A stretch of 64,000 nucleotides of DNA. Origin: Diphasiastrum complanatum (taxonomy: Eukaryota; Streptophyta; Lycopodiopsida; Lycopodiales; Lycopodiaceae). The stretch is taken from positions 5,380,852-5,444,851 of the forward strand of contig CM055103.1 of NCBI GenBank assembly GCA_029204225.1, written 5' to 3'. Shown here one piece after another: positions 1 to 11,744 of this stretch (position 1 is the first letter of the stretch; every line of letters begins with the position of its first letter). The notes under the pieces are model-generated. The model ran no database searches. It was not told where the DNA came from and saw only the letters and a program-made list of their open reading frames with translations. A program made the translations under genes and the position numbers.

Positions 1-391
1 ATTGCTGGTGAGATCAGCTAATATTAAGTCAAAGTATCCAGATCCAGATTTGCTTGAGCATCCATGATGTAGACGACGGTCAAGAGAAACTGAGAAAATT
101 AATTTCTGAGAAAATGACTGTTGGTGCCAATTTGAGCGTTCCATTCTAGACTTATAGAAAACACTGGACTGGTGTTCCTGGAATGGTTGATCTAATTAAT
201 AGCCATATTTAAGCGAATGTGAAGACTAGCTCCTGCTTGCCTTGAATTGATGGCCAATATTACCCATAGTGAACATTAACTTTAATTGAAATCCAAAATT
301 ATCCTTAGTGAATATTAACTTGCAACATTATTCGATATTACTGCAGTTTACGACAAGTTTTGATGCCTGTTTTGTACTTGATTTGAAACAG

Positions 392-2188
392 GTGGCGGGA
401 GTCACTGCAGCACTCTTTGTGTTGCATTTTTGTGTGTCTATTGTTAGCACCAAGTGGTTGGGCCACCTGAGCAGTATTGGGGCATGGTTTCAGATTCTGT
501 CTATTGTTGTGATTGCAATCACATTATTGGCAATTTCCCCCAAGTATCAGAGCGCAAGATTTTTATTTACGCATTTCGTCCACGCCCCAGATAAGGGCAT
601 CAAGAGTTCAGTTTTGGTAGTTTGTCTGGGTTTACCATATTTCCAATCAATTTTGACAGGATTTGAGGTGGGTTCTCATGTGGTAGAGGAGGTCGTCACT
701 GCAGCTACGGCAGGACCACGTGCCATGATTCGAAGTGTGTATGTCACTGCTAGCACAGAATTTGTCCTACTTCTGGTCATGACCTTGTGCATCCAAGATC
801 CTCAGAATCTGTTCAACAAACAGACTGCCACAGGTATAGGGGCCAAAGTTGTGAGTCAGTCATCAAAGTTCATTGTTTTTCCGGTACACTATATCTAGTA
901 AAGATTTAATGCTTTGTTTCATATGTGATCTGACCCCTTTGAATTTTGACGCACAATGCTCATCAAGGTTGCATGGATTATCTTCTTTTATCACGAAAAT
1001 GATATAATCAGCATTCCTGGTTGCAAAAATTAGTATAAATACTCATTTTCTAGCATCCACAAATTTATTCCTCGATATGACTTATGGCATACATTAGTGC
1101 ACACACACAGATCAATTATGCGGATATCGGCTAAGAACATGCTTACCCAATTTCAATGTTTGCTGAATGTTATAAGTAGATTAATTTTAAATTGCATCCG
1201 AACGGGGTTCATCATAAAGCACAATTTTCCTTAATTATTGCTGAAATACATCTATTTTCGTAAATATACCGTCTAATAAAATCATCATAATCTGCTATCT
1301 TTGACAAAATGCTGCTATAATAATTCCTGGAATTCAATTTTCAGGCGGAGGAAATGTTACAGCAGCTTCCCAAATCTTTTACGATTGTTTTCATGCGAAG
1401 TACAAGCATGGGACTGCTGGTGCAGTTGTTTTTACTGCTCTGGCTGGTGGCTCCTTATTCTTTGGCAACATCACCAACGTCACACTGACAGCCAGAATGG
1501 TAATCTATCTCTGACATTTTCCAAAAGTTGAGTCTTTCTATTGCATTTGTATCCCAAGCTAGATCGTCACTTAATTACCTGCTGCATGTGGATCGTTCTG
1601 TATAAGATGTTCTATCTCTTGTTTACAATAGTTACTGGCGATGTATGTTTTAACCTGACGCGATTCCTATTTTTTCAGGCATATGCAATGGCAAGGGATG
1701 AGGCTTTGCCTGGTTATAAATATTGGGGAAAGCTCACCAAAAGGGAGCGCATCCCGTTGATTGCTACCATCCTTACAGTCATTGGCTCCTTCATCAGCAC
1801 GCTACCAGCTCTTGGCAGCAATGTTGCATTCACTGCCATCACTGCTATGTCGACAATCACAGCCTATGTACCATACAGTGTGGTTTTAATATGTCGCCAT
1901 GCATTCGTCGACAATAATTTCAAGCCAGGACCTTTCTCTCTAGGTCCATACGCAATCTGGATTGGGGGATGGGGAGCAACTTGGGGGTTGCTCATGTCAC
2001 TCCTCTTCTGTTTCCCACCTTCATTTCCTGTCACTGCAACCACCTTAAACTATGCTTCTATCAGCATGGTGGGCTGCATGCTTGTGGGTGCAATCTACTG
2101 GGTTCTTGCTGGAAGAAAGAATTACCATGGCCCTCGCCGAACTATAGTTGAAACCACTGATGTGGAGAGGAGCACAACTTCTACATAG
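392..2188 (+). CDS. Amino-acid permease of the BAT1/GABA-permease type, 3' exons (5' end missing)
   Basis: Three exons can be joined: 392-833, 1345-1499 and 1679-2188 (stop TAG at the end). The acceptors (AACAG before 392, TTTTCAG before 1345, TTTTTCAG before 1679) and donors (GTATAG after 833, GTAATC after 1499) keep one reading frame through the joins. The product is a hydrophobic multi-span protein of the APC superfamily; recognisable pieces are STKWLGHLSSIGAWFQ, then FFGNITNVTLTARM running over the last junction into AYAMARDEALPG, then PGPFSLG. These match, from memory, plant bidirectional amino acid transporter 1 and related amino acid/choline permeases, which move amino acids or GABA across membranes. 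The C-terminus is short and ends after GRKNYHGPRRT and a polar tail. The N-terminal helices lie to the left of the window or in exons I cannot see. No frame damage is visible, so it may be functional. Substrate is not deducible. Confidence 0.85.
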
Positions 2189-2804
2189 CACATCTAAAGC
2201 TTCTATACATCCATGTGGCTCTCCTATGTCTCTCAAATTTTTTTAAATTTGGATTTATGTAAAGATATATATGCGCATCTATAAAGTTACTCATGTCAAG
2301 TGCAAAAAAGTGTTTAAAATACGGTGCTAAAATATTGGAGCTCTTTTAAAGGTGTTTTTTAAGACTCTTTCTTTGGCTACCTACTTTCAAAAATCCTTTT
2401 CTAACCATAGAAACATGTCTATAAAAAAAATCTTAATTTTGAGTCCTATAGAGATATATATGTGCACCTAAAGTTACCCATTTGAAGTGATGAAAAGTAC
2501 TAAAAGTTGAAGTTTTTTGGGAGTAATTGCCATCAATTGAGAGAGAAAAAAGTTCAAACAAAACTATGCTGAAAACAACTCTAGTGTTAATACCCATTAG
2601 TGTATTTTTTCTGATAATTTAAATTGCTTGCTTTGTAAGAAAAAGTTTTTTAATCCATAAGTGACCATGAGCATTCTAATGGTTATTTTACGTATACAAA
2701 AAGGACTTGAATTTTTTTTTATAAATTAGTCATAAATTCATAGTTTACTCAATCTTATCAAGTGAACAAACCAATGAGCTTTTACTAAGATTTTAGAACA
2801 AAGA
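2189..2804. other. AT-rich 3' flank of the permease gene
   Basis: No coding sequence is visible. The first part should hold the permease 3' UTR. Two short related phrases occur at about 2262-2300 and 2452-2490 (AGATATATATG.GCA followed by a TAAAGTTAC stretch), a small direct repeat of about 190 bp spacing. Confidence 0.5.
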
Positions 2805-4605
2805 CTATAAAGTTCGCAAATCAATTTGTCCACAATAAAAAAAACTAACATAATGAAAATTAATAATTCGATCTCTCCTAATTTTCAGCCCAAGACATTT
2901 TGTTGCTTCTCCTAGATCTGTGATTTTATAACTTTTAGAAATTTGACTCTTCATTTCCTTGATTAGCATCAAAGAATTTCCTATCATTAGGGAGTCATCT
3001 ACAAAAATGGTCAGAATCACAAAACTTCTTCCTACTTTTTTTATATAGACATTACAGTCTAGCTGGGTAGGAATGTAATCTAGAGACTTCAGAAGACTAT
3101 CGTTCTTCTTATACCAAGATCGTGATGCCTGCTTTAGACCATAAATGCATTGTTGCAATCGACAAACATATTCTCGATTGTCGGGGTCTTCGAATCATTT
3201 AGACTGCTTCATGAAGATTTTTTCTTCTAGATCTCCGTGGAGAAAGGTTGTCTTTACATCAATCTAGTGAATTTTCAGATTGTATTGTGTTGCGTATGCA
3301 AGGAGCAGTCGAATGCTTGTCATCTTGACCATTGGCGAATACGTATCGAAATAATTAACATTGTACCTTTGTGTGTAGCCTTTTGCGATAGGCCTTGCTT
3401 TGTAGCGTCCGACAGTGCCATTTGATTTTATTTCCGTTTTATATACCCATTTGCAGTCGATGATCCTTTTATTTTCGAGCAGTGGCTCTAGTGTCCATGC
3501 CTCGTTTTGTCTCATTGATTCGATTTCTTCTGACATTCCTTGCTTCCATAATTCTCTTCTGGACTCTGGATAGCTTCTTGATATGTTGTTGGTCCTTCAG
3601 TGAAGCTGCAGTACTCGAACTCTGTTTCTTCGTTCCATTGAAGATCGTCAGTGTATCGATCTGGAGGTCTTCTTTGTCTTGTCGACCTTCTGGGTTCGAT
3701 TCGTCGTTGCTCGAATGTTTCTTCTTCGTCAGATCGATCTTCAGCTTCCTGTTGCTCTGGAATCTGGGGCTTGACAATCTGATTTGATGTTTGTGTTTCG
3801 CTTTGCGAATGCCACGAACTTCTTGAAAGAGTCGAACACTTCAAATTCTTTTTTTAAGTAGTGGATCGTTGTCATCCGGCTGTAGTCATCAATGAACGTC
3901 AGGAAATACCCAATCTTGAGAGCGAATCAACTTTCATCAGTCCACAGACATCTGAGTGGATGAGCTCAAGAACATCTTTTGCTCTTCTTCCCTCGTGTAC
4001 GAATGGATTCCGATGTTCTTTCCCATTCTGACAGGCTTCGTAGAACTCAGTGTCGGGTCTAGATATTTTCAAAACTGTGACTATGTCTTTTCTGCTTATG
4101 TCGTATAGGCTCCTCATGTGCAGATGATACATTCTTCTATGCCAGAGTTGATCTTCGTTTTCTAATGCATTTCGTATCAGAATTGCTGATTATCTTGGCT
4201 TGGTAGAGATTGCCTTCTCTGCATCCAACTGTCAACAACTTGTTTGTTGTTTTCTCGATCATCCAGCATATATTGCCATCGAATAGAACTCGAATTCCAA
4301 GATCTGCCATCTTGGAGACTAATAGTAGATATTTTCTTAATGAGGGTACGTAGAGTGCTCCTGGCAATTCTTCTTGTCCCGACGGTGTTTGTAGTTGTGG
4401 AGTTCCGACGCCCTTGACATGTGTCGGCTCCCATCACCTAGAATCATTGCTCCGTTGTTTTCGAGTTCTCTGTAGTCGATCAAGATTCTTTTGTTGCAAG
4501 TGATGTGTGAGGTTGCTCCTGAATCAATAACTACATCGCAGTCTTATTTAGTGTAGCTTGTTGAGGCTTCATCGAATATCGTGAAGGTCTCATCGCTTTT
4601 GTCTG
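2805..4605 (-). mobile_element. Ty1/copia retrotransposon remnant, internally deleted and 3'-truncated
   Basis: Read on the minus strand from 4605 down, pieces of copia pol appear in the usual order. Protease: CDVVIDSGATSHITC near 4500-4530. GAG-pre-integrase: ALYVPSLRKYLL (about 4350) and the stretch ending LIHSDVCGLMKVDSLSRL (about 3900). The start of the integrase core, FLTFIDDYSRM, follows near 3870. Soon after, the frame passes directly into the linker with RRSTRQRRPPDRYTDD (about 3650), so most of the integrase core is deleted. Reverse transcriptase follows: IIDCKWVYKTEIKSNG (about 3440), QQCIYGLKQASRSWY (3150) and the catalytic box as FVDDSLMIGNS (about 3000; normally YVDD). The element stops near 2805 before RNase H. 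Several frameshifts separate the pieces, so it is not functional. The right end abuts a gypsy remnant on the same strand near 4600. Confidence 0.85.
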
Positions 4606-4609
4606 CATC

Positions 4610-7600
4610 CTTTGACGACTCTTCAACATTTGTGTTGAACTGGCTTATCTGGCTGCCAAAACTTGCGTAGTCGGCTGCCATTCACCAGAGTGTCCCATTC
4701 AAATGTTCTAAAATAACTGCTCCATAATTCAAGAATGCTTTCACCTTATACGGTCCTTCACCTGTAAACTTCAATTCTCCTTTAATCAGTTTCGTCTTAT
4801 ACATTAGTGCTAGGTCTCCTTCCTTCAAATCTTTTTTGTGTAATCGACGATCGTGACATGCCTTGCGACGGGCTTTCTCTGCTGCTAATGCATGAACTGC
4901 CATCAATCTGATTTCACAAAGTTTTTGTAAAGCCACATGACGCATTTGTAAGGATTTCGCATGATCCCATCGTCCCGTTGTCGCTATTTTATGCGTAGAG
5001 ATGGTGCTAAAAATTCAACTGGCATAAGTACATCTTGACCTACATAGACAAGCTAGAATGGTGTTTGATTCGTACTACCTTTGTAAGCTGTTCGGAATGC
5101 CCATAATGCTGCATAAAGCATATGTTTTCAATCAGAATGACTTGCTTCGACCTTTTTTATCATAATGTTGTAGAGAATCTTATTGGAAGATTCAGCTTGA
5201 CCATTACCCCTCGGATAATAAGGAGTACTAAACCGATGAATAACAAAAAAGTCTTCCAATAGACACTTTATTGTTTCATTCACAAAATGTGTTCCACGAT
5301 CATTTACGATCTCGATAGGACATCCAAATCTAGTAATGACGCTTTCACAGAGGATCTTAGTCATGGATTTTGCATCTGCAACTCGAACTGCTTTTGCTTC
5401 AACCCATTTGGTCATATAATCAGTTGCAACAATGATATATTTGGTTTGAGATCCTCATGTCACAGGATGAATAGGACCAACATAGTCAAGGCCCCATTTC
5501 TCGAATGGTGCTTGCAATAAAACTGGATGTAAAGGTTCATAATTCTGTCGTGTAGGGGACGACGTGCTCGTTGACAAACATCACCTAACTGAATATAAAT
5601 TTTAGTATCCTTATGAAGTGTAGGCCACCAACATCTGATTGTAAAAGTTTGCGAACAATGATATCTGTTGAAAAATGTCCTCCGCCCATTCCATCATGTG
5701 AAAACATGATAACTTCAGGTACTTCATGTGGCAAAACACATCTTTGCATAATATCATCCATTTGAATTCCTCGGTGGTACAATTGTCCAACAATCAATTG
5801 ATAAGGTTGTGCCTTAAGAATCGATTGTCTCTATTGTACTTTTGTCAAAGAATTATTGGGTTGGCCTAGCATCAGATATTCAACAATATCAGCTGCCCAC
5901 TTAGGTACTGCTTCAACATAGAACAATATCAACTTCCCACTCAAGTACTGCTTCAACATAGAACAATATCAGCTGCCCACTCAGGCACTGCTTCAACATA
6001 GAACAACACAGCGTCTGGTAGTTCATCATCCACTTCAGTATTAACTGGTGCTGATTCAATCCTTGAAACATGATTGGCCAGATAATGTTGTTTACCCTTT
6101 CGAACCACAACTCAAAAATCAAATTTGGTCAATAAAAGTAGCCATCTTGCAATATGCCCCGTGTTACATGTCTTGTTCACTAAATAAAGTAACGGCTGAT
6201 AATCAGTATAAAATGCAAAATGTGTTGCCAATAAATAATGTTGAAACTTTTTGACAGAAAAAATCATGGCCAACGCTTCACGTTCGGTTGTTGAATAATT
6301 TTTCTCAGGATTTGTAAGTTGTCTACTGGCAAACCTAATAAGGTAATCCTTCTTATATTCACCTGGCTTTCAAAACTGATCCAATGGCATATTTCGATGC
6401 ATCAGTATGAACATGAAACTCAATTGTCCAGGTTGGAGCTTGTAGTATCGGTGCAGAAGCCAAAGATTTCTTTAATTTTCAAATACTTCTAATGTCTCTA
6501 ATGTCCAAATTGGTACAATAGTCAACTTGTATATAGGTCTTGCTAAATCCATAAAGAATAGAATAAATATCCGATAGTAATTTGCATGACCCATAAAAAC
6601 ATAGACTCCTTGAATTTTTCCTGGCGGTGGTAACTCGACGATGACTTTGATTTTGGAATAATCCATAGCAATGCCATGTCTTGATATCACATGTCTGAGG
6701 ACAACTCCATGAGTAACCCAAATTTGACACTTTTCTGGATTTAAGGAGATTTGGTATTTGACTTGCAACAATGTTCAAATACTTTTTCCAAATGATCCAA
6801 ATGGTCTGTATCCGTACTATTATGGACTCCGAGATCAAAGGAATTTCTGCAAATAGTCTTTAAAGGCAAATAGCATGACTCTTTGAAATGAACTAGGTGC
6901 ATTACAAAGTCCAAACGACATAACTTTATAAGCATAAGTTCTTTGTTTTACGGTGATCCGCATGTGCGATCTTGACCTGGTTGTAACCACTAAATCCATC
7001 CAAAAAACTATATGCTTCTGCTCCATCAAGACAGTCTAATATGCTTTCTAAAGGGTAACAAAAAGTAATCCTTTTGTGTCACTTTGTTCAAAGCTTTGAA
7101 ATTCACGCAAATTCTCATCTTCTCATTCTTCTTAGGAATGACAACAATTGGTGAAACCCATTTTGTATGCTCGATTTTGTAAATAAAGTTGGCTTCAAGT
7201 AGTCTGTGTAGCTCTTTCTTTATAAGTTTAGGAATGTTTGAATTACAACGATAAAATTTTATGACCTTTGGAACTGCATCAGACCCTTGTACATCCAAGC
7301 AAAACAATCTTGGCAGTTGATCAATAATTTTCTTAATGCTTGAAATTTTTCAGGAGTAAGTTGTGCTCCAACTTGAACAATTTCCTCTGACTCTCCTAGT
7401 TCAGCAAGATTCATTGGCTGGTCCATCGTAAACCTCCTTTGATTCTGTTACTTGCTCTTCTAGTTCACAATGAGCCTTGGGTAACATAATCACAACATCA
7501 TCCAAAGTATAGCGTTTGAAATGCTTTGGCATATCATGTTGGACTTCTTCTATTTGTTCATTTTCATGAGGATTGATCTTTGATCTCTGTTTAGCTTTCT

Positions 7601-8100
7601 TGGTAGGAATCAATCGTGGAGGCGATGACTTCCTAGAAGATATACTCTTCTCTAAAGGTGATGACTTCCTTGATGGTGATTTCTTGCGAGAAGTCTGATT
7701 TGAAGAATCATCTTTGACCTTTCTCTTTTCTTTATCTAATAGAGGTGGTACACTCTTCGAATTGATTTTTTGAGATGATTTTTCCGATTTCAAGACTGTA
7801 TTGTAGTGTTGCTTAGCTTGTTTCTTTGTCATTGGTCTTACCATCTTTCCTTCCTTCAATATGGCTGTTTTTGGCAGTTTTATTGTCGGTGAAATATCTC
7901 GAACTCCAAATCTCGTAGGATCCATGTGATTGAGGATTTGCTCATCTATAAGTTCTGCATCTCCATCGTAAGTCAAGGCATGACTAACATGAATTAGATC
8001 ATCTTCAATCGGATTTGGAATTGGATCAGTGGTTATCCAAGCCAAATTCATCATATTTAATGGAAATGTGATTGTCGTATTGTTACGAGCACGTAACCAG
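4610..8100 (-). mobile_element. Decayed Ty3/gypsy retrotransposon (pol, minus strand)
   Basis: Reading down from 8100: a lysine- and serine-rich linker at 7401-8100; reverse transcriptase start WVSPIVVIPKKNEKMRICV (about 7150); YKVMSFGLCNAPSSFQRVM (about 6900); the RT to RNase H connection with NPEKCQIWVTHGVVLRH (about 6720); a zinc-finger remnant with GGHFSTDIIVRKLL (about 5670); the integrase core with DRGTHFVNE and FSTPYYPRGNGQAESSNKIL (5400-5130); and the integrase C-terminal end with ARRKACHDRRLHKKDLKEGD (4940-4690) running out as VNGSRLRKFWQPDKP near 4630. The order is that of gypsy pol. The integrase wording and lack of a chromodomain suggest the non-chromoviral (Tat/Athila-like) branch, which is an inference. 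Many frameshifts and stops break the reading frame. Confidence 0.85.
5884..6007. repeat. 40-bp tandem repeat, three copies
   Basis: The phrase CTGCTTCAACATAGAACAA recurs at about 5909, 5949 and 5989, an exact 40-base spacing. It lies between the RNase H and zinc-finger parts of the gypsy remnant. Forty is not a multiple of three, so the duplication itself shifts the pol frame. Confidence 0.85.
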
Positions 8101-8443
8101 TGTTGAACCCTAAAGAACATAGGAATTTAGATACCACAGTCAGGCACGTGTCCAGAGTGTACATGTCCAACAGGCCAAGACAATGTGAGTAGTGTGCCCT
8201 AGCACGGACCATAGCCATGGCAGGCCTAACACAGCCTAGGGACCCTATCAGTAGGATAGGGCCCCACGTTGGGTCCCGACGTGCAGTCGGAAACTCAAAG
8301 CCATGTGGCCGACACTTGACAGTATGCATGCTACTAGTTCTCACGTTGGGCTAGGAGGGGCTCAGAGAGTAGGCAAGGTTGGGTGAATTAGTTAGTGTTT
8401 GCCCTATTGTGGTGTTGAGACCTCTAACACTAGTATCAAGGCC
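8101..8443 (+). repeat. Possible 5' LTR with degenerate primer-binding site
   Basis: At 8431-8443 the phrase TAGTATCAAGGCC resembles the initiator tRNA-Met primer-binding site TGGTATCAGAGCC. Just before it the sequence reads CTCTAACA, and at 8101 it reads TGTTGAACCC, so a TG...CA unit of about 330 bp could be the LTR of the plus-strand gypsy element that follows. No second copy is present because that element is truncated, so the left boundary is not proven. A clear TATA box lies further right (9090), which argues that the LTR could be placed differently. Confidence 0.35.
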
Positions 8444-9256
8444 ATCTCCATCTTTGGGAGCTTTGTTTCAGCAAGAGAGAAATCTATCAGAGTGTAGGAA
8501 AGAATTCTCTAACTCTCAGAAATTAGTAGAGGAGATCCATCGTTGTAGTGACAACTATCTAGCGTGGAAATCCAAGTAGAATTACTCGCTTTTGGAGCAG
8601 AATTTGAGTCAGACATTAAGAGCAGGTCCATCACTGTAGAATCAACTTTCAAATATGATTTTTGTGTGTAGATTCTAGAAATATCAGCGGATTCTAGTTC
8701 TGAAATAAGTGCAAGGTTAGCGTTGGACAGGGAAAAGGTTATTTGCAAGACCATCACTATTTTTTGCAGTTGATTTTGGGGTGGATTTTGTATAAATTCA
8801 AGGCACCAAATTTGCACTCAGATCAGTGAGGGTTGGCTCTCAAGAAAATCAGAAGTTTGGATTGTTTTTATTGGCTTCAAGCCTAGTTTCGTGGAGCCAT
8901 AGGACCATTTTCCAGTTAGCGAGGGTGGTGGGCAAGTACATTAGAAGTTTTTGTACTTTTTCAACCATCAATTTCGATTTTTAAGAACAATAGCCCAAGA
9001 CCTCTGACAGCGAGAGTAGGGAGCAAGAAAAATAAAAAATTTGCTTGTATCTTGGCACTCTAGTTGCTAATTTTCCGGACAACAAGTCTATAAATAGCCA
9101 CAAAAGAGCTAAGAGGGTTCTTTTATATTCTATCTTTGGAAGTATAGTCCTCAGAAACAGCTAAGTTTCTTTTTCCTCCTTTGTATAGTTCTAATTAGTC
9201 TTTTTGACTTCTTTCTTCAGAAGGAGCGTCAGACACTCTTTTTTTTATCTCAGAAA
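8444..9256 (+). promoter_or_regulatory. Leader of the plus-strand gypsy element with a TATA box
   Basis: No gene is visible here. CTATAAATAGCC at about 9091 is a good plant TATA box, about 165 bp ahead of the gag start codon at 9257, and the sequence between is pyrimidine-rich and contains a possible splice acceptor TTCTTCAG near 9213-9220. Two related phrases, AGCGAGGGTGGTGGGCAAG (about 8918) and AGCGAGAGTAGGGAGCAAG (about 9010), are an imperfect direct repeat. Confidence 0.5.
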
Positions 9257-10405
9257 ATGACCACTTCTCCGAGACCTGATCAACCCCCAACAAGAGGCAT
9301 TGATGAATTAGAAACGGAATCTCTAAGGTTCAGTAAGAGAAAAAAACTCATGGAAGTGGGGGAACAGGAGCAATTCGCCGAAGAACTCGACGAATTGGGT
9401 ACCAAGGATCAGTATCTCCACTTGGTAACAGAGGTGGATGAGTTGAAACTGGCTTTCACCAATTTCAAATCCAGTATGGACGACTTCGCCGAGCTCAAAA
9501 GTTTAATTTTGAACTCTGCAAAAGGAAGCCTCCCATCCACTTCTCAACCATTCCCTTCTCCACTCCCATCAGTTTCGGGTGAGCCATTGCGATCTCATCC
9601 CAGTGTCTTTAAAGACTTAAAGCCTCCTACTTTTATTGGGGAAGAGAAAGATAGAAACGCATATATTCTACATACCTTCCTCAACAAATAGAAGAACATA
9701 CATGCTATTAAACAAACCCCTGACCATTTGCAAACTATTGAGGCCAGTCTTTCCCTAGGGCCCATGGCCTATAACTGGTGGTTAAACCTCCAAGAGACTG
9801 GCCAGACTCCCTGGTCATGGAAGACTTTTGAAGAAGCGTTCCTAAGAGAGTTTCTACCATAAAATGAACTTGATAGAGCTTGGGAAGCCTGGGAAAAAAT
9901 AGTAATGGACAAATCATTAATCCAATATATCTCATAGTATCGAGAAGCAATTTTAAAGATTAAAAATATGGATGACTATCAAAAAGTCATAGGATTTGTT
10001 CGTGGCCTTAAAGATGAATATAAAGTAGAGGTCTAGAGAAACTCGCCTACTACCCTAGAGCAAGCTCTCAGATATGCTCAAATCTATGATGATTCAGTGG
10101 GTTGGAAGAAGGCGAGACAACATCCCCTTTCCCATCAGCCTACTCAGAAAGACTTTCAATTTAAAAAGAAATTTTTAAAGTCAAAGAAAGAAGATAAAAT
10201 TAAGAGTGAAGCTCCTCAGAAACGCCCATCGCTCATACAGCTCTTAAAACTAGACGATTTTGAGAAAGCCAAACAAGAATGCTTGTCCTTTGTGTGCATG
10301 GGCAAGGGACACACAGTCAAACAGTGTCCCAAGGGGCCATTCACTAAAAAAGTGAAGAAAGATAAAAACAAGTTCATCTTGTTCAGAAGTAAGTATCCCA
10401 AGTGA
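9257..10405 (+). pseudogene. Gypsy gag polyprotein with four in-frame stops
   Basis: One reading frame runs from ATG at 9257 to TGA at 10405 and is interrupted only by stop codons at 9689 (TAG), 9860 (TAA), 9935 (TAG) and 10034 (TAG), with no frameshift. Before the first stop there is a coiled, charged N-terminus and the phrase LKPPTFIGEEKDRNA. After it come the usual gag landmarks: LGPMAYNWWLNLQE (two tryptophans), TFEEAFLREFLP, and a C-terminal CCHC-like knuckle written CMGKGHTVKQCP (about 10290) in a lysine-rich region. Gag would form the retrotransposon particle. Each stop is one C-to-T change from a glutamine codon (CAG or CAA). Confidence 0.85.
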
Positions 10406-10427
10406 CTAGGCAGCTTCCGAGATAAAA

Positions 10428-11481
10428 GTGTTTCATGAAGACCATGAACATTGTTGCCAACTAGCTTTTGCAATGGTAGCAAGACCCTTCAGCTTTGGGC
10501 CGCATGACCTAGTACGTATGCATGGAAAAGTTGGCAACCAGTCAGTCAGAGTCATGGTTGATGATGGGGCAGCCCATAATTTCATCAACTACACCCTAGG
10601 TAAAAAACTTAGACTTCCAGAAACCTAGTCAGCACAGATACATAGTTTTATCAGCTAAGGATGAAGACAAAAATATCTGGGAAACTATGGTAAGTAATCT
10701 AAATCTTGGTGTTCAGGGGTATCACGATGACATAAACTTTCAGATAATGCACCTGAATCACACAAACATTGTTCTCGAAAGAGATTGGCTCTACAGTCTA
10801 GGACCTTCCCTCCACAGAAATTATTAGGAGAATACCCTCAGCTTTCAGCATAAAGGCCAAGAGATACAGTTGCATGGGGAGCATGATGTCTCCAACAGCC
10901 CTATGGTCTGTAGTTCAGAGCTCTGTCAACTAATTGGAGACAATGACCATCAAGTATTCTTTATTCCAGAAGTTTCTATTTCTAGAATAAGTAAACTAAA
11001 AACTTTATTGTCTAAATTTAAAGATATTTTTCTTGAAGATTTACTGCATGGTTTATCACCTAGCAAAGATGTAGATTATGTAATAAACCTAGTACTAGGT
11101 ACAACACCTGTTTCTAAACCTCCGTATCGGGTCAGCCAATGGGCCTCACCAGTTCTATTGGTGAAAAAGAAAGAGGGGTCTATGCGTCTTTGCATAGATT
11201 ACAGAGCCCTCAATAAAGTCACAATTAAGAATAAGTACCCAATGCCTCGGGCAAACAAGTTATTTGATCAACTTGATGGGGCTAAGTTTTTCAGTAAAAT
11301 TGACCTTAGATCGGGATATCATCAAGTCCGTATAAAAACGGAAGATGTCCCGAAAATAGCTTTTAGGACTCGTCATGGTCATTATGAGTTTAAGGTGATG
11401 TCATTTGGGCTCACAAATGCTCCAGCTACTTTTATGACTTTGATGAATAGTGTCCTCAGACCATACTTGGGTAAATTGTGA
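10428..11481 (+). pseudogene. Gypsy protease and truncated reverse transcriptase
   Basis: Protease: VRVMVDDGAAHNFIN at about 10540-10580 is the aspartic protease site, with DDG in place of the more usual DSG. It ends at a TAG in 10626-10628. Reverse transcriptase follows from about 10870: [11 protein letters not shown], then [55 protein letters not shown] and [18 protein letters not shown]. The roughly 30 residues normally lying between the PPYR motif and the WASPV motif are missing. The sequence stops after [11 protein letters not shown] at 11481, just before the catalytic LDD box, so no active enzyme is possible. The same element as the preceding gag, which lies one base out of frame. Confidence 0.85.
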
Positions 11482-11744
11482 AGGATTTCAGATCATTCAA
11501 GATCCAATCCATGTCCCTGATCTTTGGTTACAATAAGGAGGAAACCAACAATCCTACCAATGTAGAAAAATCAGCATCTACATACAAAATGAGATGCAAA
11601 CTCTAAGAGAACTTGATCAAACATGAACCAAAACATAAAATATGTTTGATTTTCGTACAATTACAGTACGCTACTATATTTCACACACGTGGATCCAAAA
11701 ATAACAAAATATGAGCATTTTACACACACAATTGCAAGATATCA
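11482..11744. other. Short spacer after the truncated gypsy element
   Basis: No coding sequence is seen. The change of sequence character at about 11480 marks the breakpoint of the reverse transcriptase. Confidence 0.4.
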
